Shown here piece after piece: positions 43,711 through 53,189 of a DNA stretch of 64,000 bases; position 1 is the first letter of the stretch; every line of letters starts with the position of its first letter. The stretch lies in the NCBI GenBank assembly GCA_028687585.1, contig JAQTZV010000010.1:62001-126000 (forward strand), written 5' to 3'. The notes under the pieces are model-generated. The model was not told the origin of the DNA. It did not search any database and saw nothing but the letters and a program-made list of their open reading frames with translations. A program made the position numbers and the translations under genes. This DNA comes from Desulfuromonadaceae bacterium. GTDB lineage: Bacteria; Desulfobacterota; Desulfuromonadia; Geobacterales; Pseudopelobacteraceae.

Positions 43711-43908
43711 ATGACTGATAAAAAACGCATGGTAACCATCGATGACAAGCAGTATGATTTTGATACTTTGAGTGACAACGCCAAAACTCAGCTTGCCAAT
43801 ATTCGCATCACAGATGCAGAACTGCGTCAGCTAAATACCCGTATCGGTATTACCCAGACTGCACGCATCGCCTATGCAAACGCGCTTAAGGCCGAACTGG
43901 AAAAATAG
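43711..43908 (+). CDS. DUF6447-type small protein
   Basis: A 65-residue protein with TIDDKQYDFDTLSDNAKTQLANI and then TDAELRQLNTRIGITQTARIAYANALKAEL, the pattern of DUF6447 family members as I remember it. It is mostly helical and soluble, of unknown function. Followed by an intrinsic terminator, so it is a monocistronic unit. The site GGAAAGTGAG precedes the ATG. Confidence 0.75.
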   Translation: MTDKKRMVTIDDKQYDFDTLSDNAKTQLANIRITDAELRQLNTRIGITQTARIAYANALKAELEK

Positions 43909-43932
43909 TAATCATTGTTATGTACCTTAACG

Positions 43933-43965
43933 GGCCGCCAGGTATTTGATACTTGTCGGCCTTTT
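43933..43965 (+). terminator. Intrinsic terminator after the DUF6447 gene
   Basis: Arms GGCCG-CCA-GGTAT (43933-43945) and ATAC-TTGT-CGGCC (43949-43961) form an interrupted stem followed by TTTT. Confidence 0.75.
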
Positions 43966-44069
43966 GCTAGGTAAACGCCGGACACTCTCAGTATTACCGG
44001 GGTTCTCTCTTTGGTTGTTCTGTTTGACTTTATAACCCCTGTTTGTTATGTTCAGTCCAGAGGTTGATT

Positions 44070-44339
44070 ATGTCAACAATAACTTTTGATACATTAAAGT
44101 TTGTTACCCGCCTGAAAGATTCCGGACTTTCAGAATTTCAGGCCATAGCGATTACTGAAGCTTTCCGTGAAGCGCATGGGGAAGCAGAGGTAGCTACAAA
44201 AGCAGATGTCAGGGAGCTTGAGTTGAAATTTGAGGCACGGATGTCAGAGACCAAAGCTGAGCTTGTTCGTTGGATTGTTGGCGCAGGCTTCTTGCAGACC
44301 GCTCTTATTGCCGCACTGCTTATAAAACTGATCAAGTAA
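44070..44339 (+). CDS. DUF1640-type coiled-coil membrane protein
   Basis: An 89-residue protein: MSTITFDTLKFVTRLKDSG, ATKADVRELELKFEARMSETKAELVRWIVG and one C-terminal membrane helix (FLQTALIAALLIKL). This is the DUF1640/CCDC90-like layout: helical head, coiled coil, C-terminal anchor. Function in bacteria is unknown. The start at 44070 follows a GAGG site; the longer frame from 44043 is less likely. Ends in an intrinsic terminator. Confidence 0.78.
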   Translation: MSTITFDTLKFVTRLKDSGLSEFQAIAITEAFREAHGEAEVATKADVRELELKFEARMSETKAELVRWIVGAGFLQTALIAALLIKLIK

Positions 44340-44377
44340 GACTCAAACCGTCAACCAACCGAATATACAGCGACATT

Positions 44378-44410
44378 AAACCCCGCCTTTTCGCAAGGAA
44401 GCGGGGTTTT
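44378..44410 (+). terminator. Intrinsic terminator after the DUF1640 gene
   Basis: AAACCCCGC (44378-44386) pairs with GCGGGGTTTT (44401-44410), with an inner CTT/AAG pair and T-tract. Confidence 0.85.
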
Positions 44411-44629
44411 GCCATATGAAAAAGGTCGCGGCAGGATTTATTATCCCCTCAAATCAAGTGTACTGATACAGATACTTTATAACCAAACAACCCGCCCATG
44501 CTTTGCTTACAGACGATCCGGTAATTAGACACACCCCCACGAATTTCGCCAGTATTTCTTCCTATTCCTCCTTGCCATCCCTGCCACAAACGGGCATAAT
44601 GCCACACATTTTACATGTGGAGTTTTCGT

Positions 44630-46111
44630 ATGGCACTGCGCGTTTACAACACCCTCACCGGTGAAAAAGAAGTTTTTGTTCCGCTGACCCCCGGCAAGGT
44701 AGGAATGTATGTCTGCGGGGTAACGGTGTATGATTATTGTCATATCGGCCACGCCCGCGCCGGCGTGGCGTTCGATATCATCTTTCGCTACCTGAAATAT
44801 GCCGGTTACGATGTTACCTACGTCCGCAACTATACCGATATCGATGACAAAATTATCAATCGTGCCAATCAGGAAGGGACTGATTACCGAACGATCGCCG
44901 ACCGGTATATTCAGGCATTTGATGAAGATATGGATCGCCTTGGCCTGGCCAGGCCGACCATAGAACCAAAGGCTACCGACCATATCGGCGGGATCATCAG
45001 CATTATTGAAGCACTGGTCGCCAAAGGGCACGCGTATGCCTCAGAGGGCGATGTCTATTACGCTGTCGAGACGTTTCCTGACTACCTGAAGCTCTCCGGA
45101 CGCAACCTTGAAGAGATGCAGGCGGGTGCACGGGTTGAGGTGGGAGACAAAAAACAGCATCCGATGGATTTTGCCCTTTGGAAGGGTTCAAAACCGGGAG
45201 AACCGTGGTGGCAATCGCCATGGGGTAATGGCCGTCCCGGTTGGCACATCGAATGTTCAGCTATGAGTATGGAGTTTCTGGGCAAAACATTTGATATCCA
45301 TGGCGGCGGCAAAGATCTGGTATTCCCGCATCACGAAAACGAAATAGCCCAGTCGGAAGCGGCCAACGGATGCCAGTTTGTGCGTTACTGGCTGCACAAC
45401 GGCTTCGTCAATATCAATGCGGAAAAAATGAGCAAATCTCTGGGTAACTTTTTTACCATCCGTGAGGTGTTGAAAACGTATGATCCGGAAACGCTCCGTT
45501 TTTTCATCCTTTCAGCCCACTACCGCTCGCCGATCGATTTTTCCGATCAGAATCTGGATGAGGCTCAATCCGGGCTGGAACGGATGTATAGTTGCCTGGC
45601 AGCGCTGGACGAAATACTGATCGGAGAGCCGCCTTCGTCTAAGATTTCCGTAATTGAAACCCTGACGCAGGTCGGTTTGGAGCTGCAGGAAAAGGCTGAT
45701 CAGTTCATTCCCCGCTTTGTTGATGCGATGGACGACGACTTTAACGCCGCACAAGCACTGGGAGTTCTGTTTGAAACCGTGCGCGCCACCAACCGTTTTC
45801 TGGCGGAGACCAGGGAGATAACGTCTGTTGCACTGTCGCTGATTGCGCACGTTCGCCATCTGTTCGTTGAGGCCGGAAGTGTGCTGGGACTATTCATGAC
45901 CCCTCCCGCAACCTGGCTGGAGGGGATTAAGAGTGCCAAGACCGGCCAGATTGATATAACTCCGGACGAGATCGAGCGCTTGATTGCCGAGCGAGCAGAG
46001 GCGCGGGCCGCTAAAAATTTCAAGCGTGGCGATGAAATTCGTGATTTGCTGCTGGCAAAAGGCATCCTGTTGCTTGATTCTGCGCAAGGCACATCCTGGA
46101 ATGTAAAGTGA
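44630..46111 (+). CDS. cysS: Cysteinyl-tRNA synthetase
   Basis: Cytoplasmic class I aminoacyl-tRNA synthetase that charges tRNA-Cys. HIGH motif in [10 protein letters not shown], zinc residues MYVCG and GWHIECSAM with HHENEIAQ, and KMSKS at residues 266-270 ([13 protein letters not shown]). The C-terminal helical domain ends in [18 protein letters not shown], typical of CysS. Length 493 residues is normal. ATG 44630 is chosen over 44615 because TGGAG lies 9 bases upstream. It begins after a long non-coding gap (44411-44629) in which I see no further signal. Confidence 0.98.
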   Translation: MALRVYNTLTGEKEVFVPLTPGKVGMYVCGVTVYDYCHIGHARAGVAFDIIFRYLKYAGYDVTYVRNYTDIDDKIINRANQEGTDYRTIADRYIQAFDEDMDRLGLARPTIEPKATDHIGGIISIIEALVAKGHAYASEGDVYYAVETFPDYLKLSGRNLEEMQAGARVEVGDKKQHPMDFALWKGSKPGEPWWQSPWGNGRPGWHIECSAMSMEFLGKTFDIHGGGKDLVFPHHENEIAQSEAANGCQFVRYWLHNGFVNINAEKMSKSLGNFFTIREVLKTYDPETLRFFILSAHYRSPIDFSDQNLDEAQSGLERMYSCLAALDEILIGEPPSSKISVIETLTQVGLELQEKADQFIPRFVDAMDDDFNAAQALGVLFETVRATNRFLAETREITSVALSLIAHVRHLFVEAGSVLGLFMTPPATWLEGIKSAKTGQIDITPDEIERLIAERAEARAAKNFKRGDEIRDLLLAKGILLLDSAQGTSWNVK

Positions 46112-46160
46112 CTCCGGCTCCACTCATTCGCCTCATTAGTCCCTGAGCGGAGTCGAAGGG

Positions 46161-46188
46161 TTGCATAGTTGTTTTTGACTGTTATAAT
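46161..46188 (+). promoter_or_regulatory. Sigma70-like promoter for the sensor kinase operon
   Basis: TTGCAT (46161-46166), a 16-base spacer and TATAAT (46183-46188), about 30 bases before the GTG start. It overlaps a CCCTGAGCGGAGTCGAAGGG-like sequence often dispersed in these genomes. Confidence 0.55.
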
Positions 46189-46218
46189 AGCACTTGATTA
46201 CATCCAACGGGGTTCTGT

Positions 46219-47844
46219 GTGAGTCGGAAGTGTTGCTGGAACAGGGACGAAATTGAGCAGGCAGATTGCCCGATGGTCGGTGTGGGTGATGAAGAACTGC
46301 TCGTTTCAAAGCAGCAGCGCCGTCTGGAAAAATGCGGTGAATGCCCGGTGTTTGCAAACGACCTGAAACAGTTGCATGCCGACGGCAATCCGCTTGCACC
46401 TCTTCTCTCTGATCTGTTGAGTGAAAACCACCATCAGAAATCCCAAATTCAGTCCCTGGTAAGTTTTCTCGATAATAAAACCCTGGAAATGCGCTTCCTG
46501 CACGAACTCGGATCTGTGCTGCAAAGTTCGGTCGATCTTGAAGAGGTCCTTTCAGTTGCACTGACTGCAATTACCGCAGGAAAGGGTTTCGGCATGAACC
46601 GTGCCTTCCTGCTGCTCTGTGATCGCGAAGCGGGCATACTCAAGGGATACCTCGGAATCGGCCCCCGTAATCTGGACGAGGCCAGCCAGGTTTGGGACGA
46701 GATTGTCCATGATGATAATGATCTCCAGACCCTGTCTCAAAACTTCCGCCAGAACAAACTGTCATCCGAACGGGCAAAATTCCACGACCTTCTGGAGCAG
46801 TTGACTGTTCCCCTTGACAATAAAGACCATATTATTATCAAAGCGCTGGATGGAAGGCACCCGATCATGGTTCAGGGAGCATTTCAGCATCCGGATGTCC
46901 CGCCGGAACTGGCCCGTCTGCTGGGGGTTGACTCCTTCCTGCTGATGCCGCTGATTTCGCGCAATCGTCGCATCGGTATGATCATCGCTGATAACTGCAT
47001 CACCAATCGACCAATTACCGAAGAAGATATGCATTCGCTTGAAACATTCGGATTTCCGGTTGCATTTGCAATTGAACGGGCATCGCTGTACGACAAACTG
47101 CAGGTCGAACTCAATCGCGTTACTGAGGCCGGGGAAAAACTGAAGGAGCAGCAGGAGCTGATAGTCAGGATGGAGAATATGGCTCTGGTCGGACGAATAA
47201 CCTCCAGCATTGCTCATTCGGTACGGAACCCGCTGATGATCATTGGTGGCTTTGCCCGATCGATGCTTAAAAACAGTCCGGCCTCAGACCCAAAGCGCAC
47301 GTTCATCGAATCAATTGTTGCCGAAACGCATCAACTGGAAGGTGTTCTGGATGAGATTCTTAATTATTCCGATTCACTCTACCCCACGCGGGATTTCTGG
47401 GATGTAAGCCAGCTGATTGAGTCTATGCTGCGTGACTCCTCTGACACCCTAACGGCGCTTGGCTATGCGACCGGATATTCGCCCGGACATGACCTGCCGC
47501 CTGTCTACATCGATTTTAAACAGCTCTCCTATTGTCTCCGGACACTGCTGCAAAATGACATTAATGGCGTTGGCACTGACCTTTCGATCTCAATCAGCTC
47601 TCAAAAGGAAGATGATCTCGTCATCATCCGGATTGAAGACAACAGTCGGCACATTTCACAGGCTGAACTTGATCATCTGCTGGTCCCGTTTTCAGAAACG
47701 CGTGATCTGGGTGCCGGGCTGGGGCTCGCTCTCTGCAAGACCATGCTTGAAAAGCAGGGCATTCCGTTTGTAGCGCAGGCTGATGAGTACAACGGAATTC
47801 ATTACACCATCGCACTTCCCACCAGCAAGGAGGAACAATCATGA
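46219..47844 (+). CDS. GAF-domain sensor histidine kinase with Cys-rich N-terminus
   Basis: A 541-residue cytoplasmic kinase. The N-terminal 45 residues carry five cysteines (5, 6, 17, 39, 42; CCWNRDE...DCP...KCGECP), a possible metal or redox site. Then comes a coiled region, a GAF-like sensor domain (about 75-285: SSVDLEEVLSVALTAITAGKGFGMNRAFLLL) and a HisKA domain with histidine in SSIAHSVRNPLM. The HATPase domain has N-box LQNDINGVG, IRIEDNSRHIS and a degenerate GLGLALCK G2. GTG at 46219 is the apparent start, without a clean ribosome-binding site. It overlaps the receiver gene (ATGA). Confidence 0.88.
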   Translation: MSRKCCWNRDEIEQADCPMVGVGDEELLVSKQQRRLEKCGECPVFANDLKQLHADGNPLAPLLSDLLSENHHQKSQIQSLVSFLDNKTLEMRFLHELGSVLQSSVDLEEVLSVALTAITAGKGFGMNRAFLLLCDREAGILKGYLGIGPRNLDEASQVWDEIVHDDNDLQTLSQNFRQNKLSSERAKFHDLLEQLTVPLDNKDHIIIKALDGRHPIMVQGAFQHPDVPPELARLLGVDSFLLMPLISRNRRIGMIIADNCITNRPITEEDMHSLETFGFPVAFAIERASLYDKLQVELNRVTEAGEKLKEQQELIVRMENMALVGRITSSIAHSVRNPLMIIGGFARSMLKNSPASDPKRTFIESIVAETHQLEGVLDEILNYSDSLYPTRDFWDVSQLIESMLRDSSDTLTALGYATGYSPGHDLPPVYIDFKQLSYCLRTLLQNDINGVGTDLSISISSQKEDDLVIIRIEDNSRHISQAELDHLLVPFSETRDLGAGLGLALCKTMLEKQGIPFVAQADEYNGIHYTIALPTSKEEQS

Positions 47845-48221
47845 GCACGTTACTGGTAGTAGATGATGAAGCCAATATCCGGTTGCTGTATGCTGAAGAA
47901 TTGAAGGATGAAGGGTATGACGTAGTGACGGCGGCCAGCAGCGCCGAAGCGGCTGAAAAGCTGCAAGGCGGTTTGTTTGATCTTGCTGTTCTTGATATCA
48001 AGCTGAAGAACGAAAGTGGTATCGACCTGCTGCAGAAACTGGTCAAGGAACGTCATGAAATGCCGGTGATCCTCTGTTCGGCTTTTTCCTGCTATAAGGA
48101 CGATTTTTCAGCCTGGCTGGCAGATGGCTATGTAGTCAAGTCGGGCGATCTGACAGAGCTTAAACAGGAGATTGCGCGGGTGCTCGCCAAGAAGGCGCAA
48201 AAGATAAAAGCAGAATTGTAA
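47841..48221 (+). CDS. Single-domain response regulator
   Basis: A 126-residue receiver starting STLLVVDDEANIRLLYAEE, with acceptor aspartate in LAVLDIKLKNESG and lysine in YVVKSGDLTEL. Coupled to the GAF kinase by a four-base overlap, so it is the probable phosphate acceptor. There is no DNA-binding domain, so the output is by protein contact or a further phosphotransfer step. Confidence 0.92.
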   Translation: MSTLLVVDDEANIRLLYAEELKDEGYDVVTAASSAEAAEKLQGGLFDLAVLDIKLKNESGIDLLQKLVKERHEMPVILCSAFSCYKDDFSAWLADGYVVKSGDLTELKQEIARVLAKKAQKIKAEL

Positions 48222-48407
48222 ATATAACCCCCACCACGGAGGCACGGCCAAAAGCAGGCGCTTCCAAGCGAGACACAGATAAAACCAGAAAAAACAAATC
48301 ATGATCTATGTGTTAGGCGTTGTTTTTCGGATTTTACCAAGCCGTGTCTGTTTTTGACGTTCTCCGTGTCTCTGTGTCACCGTGGTAGATTGAAAAAAGG
48401 AGTTCTC

Positions 48408-50912
48408 ATGAAAGCAGTCATTATGGCGGGTGGCTTCGGCACCCGCATCCAGCCGCTTACCGGCAGCATGCCCAAACCGATGATTCCGCTCTTTAACCGG
48501 CCCATCATGCTTCATATTGTCGAATTGCTAAAGAAGTACGACATCACGGAATTGGTAATGTTGCTCTATCACCAGCCGTTTTATATCAAGAATTTCTTCC
48601 GGGACGGCTCCGATTTCGGCGTCAAGATCACCTATGTCACCCCGATTGCCGATATGGGGACAGCGGGCGCAGTCAAAGCGGCTGAAAAGTATCTTGATAA
48701 GCGTTTTCTCGTCATCAGCGGAGATCTTCTGACCGATTTCAACCTCAAAAAAATCGTTGAGTTCCATGATGACCGCAAAGCGAAAGCCACGATCACCCTG
48801 ACATCAGTGAAAGATCCGCTTCAGTTCGGGGTGGTAATTACAGACAAGGAGAAGCGTATTACCCAGTTTCTGGAAAAGCCGGGCTGGGGAGAAGTCATCT
48901 CCGATACCATTAATACCGGAATCTATGTACTGGAGCCGGAGATATTCAAATATATTCCTGCCGGGGAAAACTTCGATTTTTCACAGGATCTGTTCCCGCT
49001 CATGCTGAAGAAGAAAGAAGCGCTGTTTGGCGTCACCGCCAAGGGGTATTGGCGCGATATCGGCAACACCGATTCCTATCGGGAAGCGTACTACGATATT
49101 TTTAAAGGCAGAGTAAACCTGAAAATAGACGAGCCGAAGCAGGACTTTGTCGGCAAAGATCTTCGTATCGGCGTAGATGTCAGACTGGAAAAGTCTGCCG
49201 GCCTTGAAGGTACGGTTGTTATCGGCGACAACAGCCAGGTTTTGGGAGATGTCCGTATCAAGGATTCGGTGATCGGCCGCAACTGTACGATAGAAGCGGG
49301 TGTCAGACTCAATCGCTCTGTTATCTGGGATAACTCGTACATCAAGAAGGGTGCCCGGATCACCGACAGCGTCGTCTGCGCCAACGTCCGTATCGGTCAG
49401 GGGGCAACCCTTGAAGAGGGGGTCATCGTTGCCGATGAAACCTCCGTTGGTGACGAGGCGGTCATTAAAGCCGATGTCAAGATCTGGCCAAAGAAAACGA
49501 TTGAGGCGGGTGCAACGGTTACCTCCAATATGATTTGGGGGGAAAAATGGAAGAAAGCCCTTTTTGAAGGGGCGATCATCAAGGGGCTCTCCAACATGGA
49601 GCTCACTCCGGAATTTTGCGCCAAGATGGGGTGCGCCTACGGCACCTCACTTCCCAAAGGGAGCTTCGTGCTGGGTGGTCGTGATTCCAATCCGTCATCC
49701 CGTATGCTCAAGCGCTGTTTCATGGGGGGACTGCTCTCTGCCGGCGTTAATGTCCGTGATATGAAGATGACCTCTCTGCCGCTGGTTCGTTATAAATTAA
49801 AGACGTTTGGCGAAGTTGGCGGCGTACATTTCCGCCAGGCACAGGATGATCCGGCCCTGTTGGAAATTGTTTTTCTTGATGGTGACGGTCTCGATTTTTC
49901 CAGCGGCATGGGAAAAAATGTCGAGCGGACTTTTTTCAAGGAAAATTTTCGACGGGCCCATCATACTGAGCCGGGTGTTATTACTGACATCAACAACGTC
50001 GGAGATTTTTATCGCGAAGGTTTTTTGCGGTCACTTGATCGCGAGCTCCTCAAAAAATCGACGTTCACTGTCGTTGTGGACTTCAGTTTCTCCCCGGCCA
50101 GCCAGTCACTGCCGCAGCTTTTAAACGAGCTCGGCTTCTCTGTTATCGCTCTTAATGCATACGTTGATGAAGGAAAAGGCGTTCAAGCCAAAGCAAAAGA
50201 GATCGCCTTGAATCAACTTTCGACAATAGTTTCATCGTTAGGCGCTCAGGCAGGTTTCTGGCTTGACCCTTCCGCAGAAGCGATCACGCTTGTTGACGAT
50301 ACCGGAAAGATCTGCACCAGCATCGAATTGCTGTCGTTGACCGTCTCACTGTTGATGAAAGCCGGGCAGAAGGGAACAATTGCCGTACCGGTGCAAGCCC
50401 CCTCGACAATTGAGCAGATGGCGGAGCAGAAGGGATGCCTGGTTGTCCGCACCAAAAGCTCTGACCGTGCCATGCAGGAGGTAGCCTCCTCTTCCGAAAT
50501 TGTTCTGACCGGCACGACTGACGGCCGTTTCGCCTTCCCGCGCTTTCAGGCAACCTTTGACGGTATGTTTGCCATTGCAAAGCTGATGGAACTGAGTGCT
50601 GTCAGCGGAGTAACGCTGTCACAGTCACTCCTGGAAATTCCCCGCACCGCGTTTCTGCAGACCAGCCTCCCCTGCCCTTGGGAAATGAAGGGGGGGATCA
50701 TGCGCAAAATGAGCGAGGATAGCCTTGATAAGGAGGCCACGTTCATCGATGGCATCAAGGTGCATTTCGGTGCAGATTGGGTGCTGATACTCCCGGATCA
50801 GTATCTACCCGTAACCCATATCGTGGCCGAAGCCAGGGATCATAAATCGGCCCAGAAACTTCTGAATGAATATGAGAAAAAAATTGTCGCGTGGAAAAAG
50901 GAGATGGTGTAA
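48408..50912 (+). CDS. Nucleotidyltransferase / degenerate phosphomannomutase fusion
   Basis: A fusion of 834 residues. The N-terminal NTP-transferase domain (1-230: KAVIMAGGFGTRIQPLTGSMPKPM, YWRDIGN) makes a nucleotide sugar, probably GDP-mannose. A left-handed beta-helix follows (about 250-370; GDNSQVLGDVRIKDSVIGRNC). The C-terminal part has a phosphomannomutase fold (YGTSLPKGSFVLGGRDSNPSSRM), but the catalytic TASHNP serine loop is replaced by TFGEVGGVHFRQAQDDP (about 468-482) and the DGDGDR metal site is not evident. The mutase half is therefore probably inactive, as in a group of cyanobacterial homologues. ATG 48408 has AGGAG 6 bases upstream. It leads into GH57 with a 6-base gap. Confidence 0.88.
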   Translation: MKAVIMAGGFGTRIQPLTGSMPKPMIPLFNRPIMLHIVELLKKYDITELVMLLYHQPFYIKNFFRDGSDFGVKITYVTPIADMGTAGAVKAAEKYLDKRFLVISGDLLTDFNLKKIVEFHDDRKAKATITLTSVKDPLQFGVVITDKEKRITQFLEKPGWGEVISDTINTGIYVLEPEIFKYIPAGENFDFSQDLFPLMLKKKEALFGVTAKGYWRDIGNTDSYREAYYDIFKGRVNLKIDEPKQDFVGKDLRIGVDVRLEKSAGLEGTVVIGDNSQVLGDVRIKDSVIGRNCTIEAGVRLNRSVIWDNSYIKKGARITDSVVCANVRIGQGATLEEGVIVADETSVGDEAVIKADVKIWPKKTIEAGATVTSNMIWGEKWKKALFEGAIIKGLSNMELTPEFCAKMGCAYGTSLPKGSFVLGGRDSNPSSRMLKRCFMGGLLSAGVNVRDMKMTSLPLVRYKLKTFGEVGGVHFRQAQDDPALLEIVFLDGDGLDFSSGMGKNVERTFFKENFRRAHHTEPGVITDINNVGDFYREGFLRSLDRELLKKSTFTVVVDFSFSPASQSLPQLLNELGFSVIALNAYVDEGKGVQAKAKEIALNQLSTIVSSLGAQAGFWLDPSAEAITLVDDTGKICTSIELLSLTVSLLMKAGQKGTIAVPVQAPSTIEQMAEQKGCLVVRTKSSDRAMQEVASSSEIVLTGTTDGRFAFPRFQATFDGMFAIAKLMELSAVSGVTLSQSLLEIPRTAFLQTSLPCPWEMKGGIMRKMSEDSLDKEATFIDGIKVHFGADWVLILPDQYLPVTHIVAEARDHKSAQKLLNEYEKKIVAWKKEMV

Positions 50913-50918
50913 CCCCTT

Positions 50919-53108
50919 ATGCCAAAACCGCTCGACGTGGTTATCATATGGCACATGCATCAGCCATATTACAAGGACCCGCTAAAGGACGAATATGCAC
51001 TCCCCTGGACGTATCTGCACGGCATCAAGGACTATTTTGATATGCCGGCCATTATTGAAGACACCCCCGGCGCCAGGGCGGTCTTCAACCTCGTTCCTTC
51101 CCTGATTGAACAGCTGCTGGAGTACGCTTCAGGAACGGCAGTTGATCCGTTCCTTGAGAAAGGGAAGGCGTCTCCTTCCGAACTGAGCCGCGAAGATCGC
51201 ATTTTTCTGCTGGAAAATTTTTTCTCCGCAAATCGGCAACATATGATCGAACCTTCCCGGCGCTATCTTGAACTGCTCTATATGGCAGGAGAAGGGAGGC
51301 CGGGGAGTGCCGCCGAACGTGTCAAACATTTCAGCGAGCAGGATCTGCTCGATTTACAAGTCTGGTTCTTTCTGGCCTGGACCGGTGAGGCGGCACGTCG
51401 CCGGTATCCCGCTTTTGCCGAACTGGTCGCCAAGGGGGAAAAATTTACCGCTGCCGATAAAAATCTGCTTTTCTCAACACAGTTAGAGGTATTGCAGGCG
51501 ATACTGCCGCTGTATCAGCGTCTCCATGAGGAAGGGCGCATTGAGCTGTCGGTAACCCCCTACTATCATCCGATCCTGCCGCTGCTGTGCGATCAGAAAA
51601 TTGCTCAAACATCCATGCCGCGGGTGACTCTTCCTCTTGCCGGTTTTTGTCATCCCGATGATGCCCGCGCTCAGATCCGCCGCGGAATCAACTATTTCCG
51701 CTCGATATTCGGTTTCAATCCGGCCGGCATGTGGCCTTCTGAGGGCTCCGTCAGCAACGAGACGCTGGCGCTCATCGCCGGAAGCGGCATCAGCTGGATT
51801 GCGACTGATGAGGAGATCCTGGGAAAAAGTATGGATGGCGGTCTTGGCACCGGCAAGGAACGGTTGTACCGCCCATGGCGCTATAGCTGCAGCCACGGAG
51901 AACTCGGAGCGTTCTTCCGCGATCATCAGCTCTCGGACCTGATCGGCTTTACCTATTCACAGTGGGAAACAGAAAAGGCGGTAACCGACCTGTGCGAGCG
52001 CCTGAACGCTGTCAAGTCGAGCCTGGGGGGGGAAGGTCGTGTCGTCTCGATTATCCTCGATGGTGAAAATGCCTGGGAGTACTACCCCAATAACGCCTAT
52101 GATTTTCTGCAGGGGATGTACAAGGGCATTGCCGGATCAAAAACGCTTCGCCTCACTACGTGCAGTGATGTATTAAAAGAGACCCCTTTTGAAGGCCGTC
52201 TTCACACGATTTTCCCCGGATCCTGGATAAACGGTAATTACAGCATCTGGATCGGTCATCCGGAGGAGAATCTCGCCTGGGATCTGGTTGCTCGTGCCCG
52301 TGAAGCTGCAGTCTCCGGTCACCCGCTCGTTGCCGCGACTCTCGAAAGCGGAGAGCCATCCGAGGATGCCACTGCCGAGATGATCTGTCGTTCCCTGTAT
52401 GCCGCCGAAGGGAGTGACTGGTTCTGGTGGTATGGAGACGACCATTTTTCTCCCCACAGCGACCGGTTCGACCGACTCTTCCGCCAGCACTTGATGAACA
52501 TCTATCGACTCTTGGGGCAGGACCCTCCCCGCGAGCTGCTGGAGCCGATCAAAAAGAAGAATCCGGCAGGATTGATCCGGGAGCCGGCCGCATTTATTGA
52601 CCCGGAGATCAGTGGAAGGATCAATGACTACTTTGAATGGCTGGCGGCCGGTCTGTATGATCTGACCCGTCAAGGCTCCGCCATGCACTCATCAGATCGG
52701 ATGCTTCAGAGCTTCTACTACGGCTATAACAAAAATTCTTTCTTTATCCGAATCGACGGAGTACAGGATCTCTCCCGTCTACTGAAGGAAGATGATCTGC
52801 TCAATCTGCATCTTATCTACGACCGGGATTACCGTCTGCCGCTGCAGGTAAAAAAAGATGAAGGACTGCTGCTGGTTAAGGAAAACGGCGTCTGGATGCC
52901 GACCAACAGCTTCTGCAGCTGGAAGATCATCAGGACCTGCGAGATCAGTATCCCGCTTGACAGCATCAAGCTGAAGGCGGGAAGCAAACTGTTCGTTTCG
53001 ATAACTCTGGTACGCGACAACGAGGAGATCGGTCGCTGGCCGAGCGACACCCCGCTGATGCTCTATTATGCAGGAGCAGAAATCGAGTTGGATAATTGGC
53101 TGATTTAG
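50919..53108 (+). CDS. Glycoside hydrolase family 57 protein
   Basis: A 729-residue protein with an N-terminal GH57 domain: VVIIWHMHQPYYKDP, the catalytic glutamate probably in GMWPSEGSVSN, aspartate region in IATDEEILGKS and later ILDGENAWEYYPNN. No signal peptide, so it acts in the cytoplasm on alpha-glucans (alpha-amylase, 4-alpha-glucanotransferase or amylopullulanase-like activities occur in the family). A C-terminal beta domain (about 590-729) is typical of bacterial cytosolic members. The neighbouring nucleotide-sugar and GalT genes suggest glycogen or exopolysaccharide metabolism. Confidence 0.92.
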   Translation: MPKPLDVVIIWHMHQPYYKDPLKDEYALPWTYLHGIKDYFDMPAIIEDTPGARAVFNLVPSLIEQLLEYASGTAVDPFLEKGKASPSELSREDRIFLLENFFSANRQHMIEPSRRYLELLYMAGEGRPGSAAERVKHFSEQDLLDLQVWFFLAWTGEAARRRYPAFAELVAKGEKFTAADKNLLFSTQLEVLQAILPLYQRLHEEGRIELSVTPYYHPILPLLCDQKIAQTSMPRVTLPLAGFCHPDDARAQIRRGINYFRSIFGFNPAGMWPSEGSVSNETLALIAGSGISWIATDEEILGKSMDGGLGTGKERLYRPWRYSCSHGELGAFFRDHQLSDLIGFTYSQWETEKAVTDLCERLNAVKSSLGGEGRVVSIILDGENAWEYYPNNAYDFLQGMYKGIAGSKTLRLTTCSDVLKETPFEGRLHTIFPGSWINGNYSIWIGHPEENLAWDLVARAREAAVSGHPLVAATLESGEPSEDATAEMICRSLYAAEGSDWFWWYGDDHFSPHSDRFDRLFRQHLMNIYRLLGQDPPRELLEPIKKKNPAGLIREPAAFIDPEISGRINDYFEWLAAGLYDLTRQGSAMHSSDRMLQSFYYGYNKNSFFIRIDGVQDLSRLLKEDDLLNLHLIYDRDYRLPLQVKKDEGLLLVKENGVWMPTNSFCSWKIIRTCEISIPLDSIKLKAGSKLFVSITLVRDNEEIGRWPSDTPLMLYYAGAEIELDNWLI

Positions 53109-53189
53109 TTCGTGGTTCATAATTAAAGGCTCAAGGTTTACACCACGAACCAACAACCACGAACGTTGAACCATTTTTTGGGAGGCAAC

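Noticed and set aside
48222..48407. Inverted CCACGGAGGCAC / GTGTCACCGTGG-like sequence as a regulator site
   Set aside because: A degenerate dispersed-repeat type common in such genomes. No clear operator or promoter role, and only partly palindromic.
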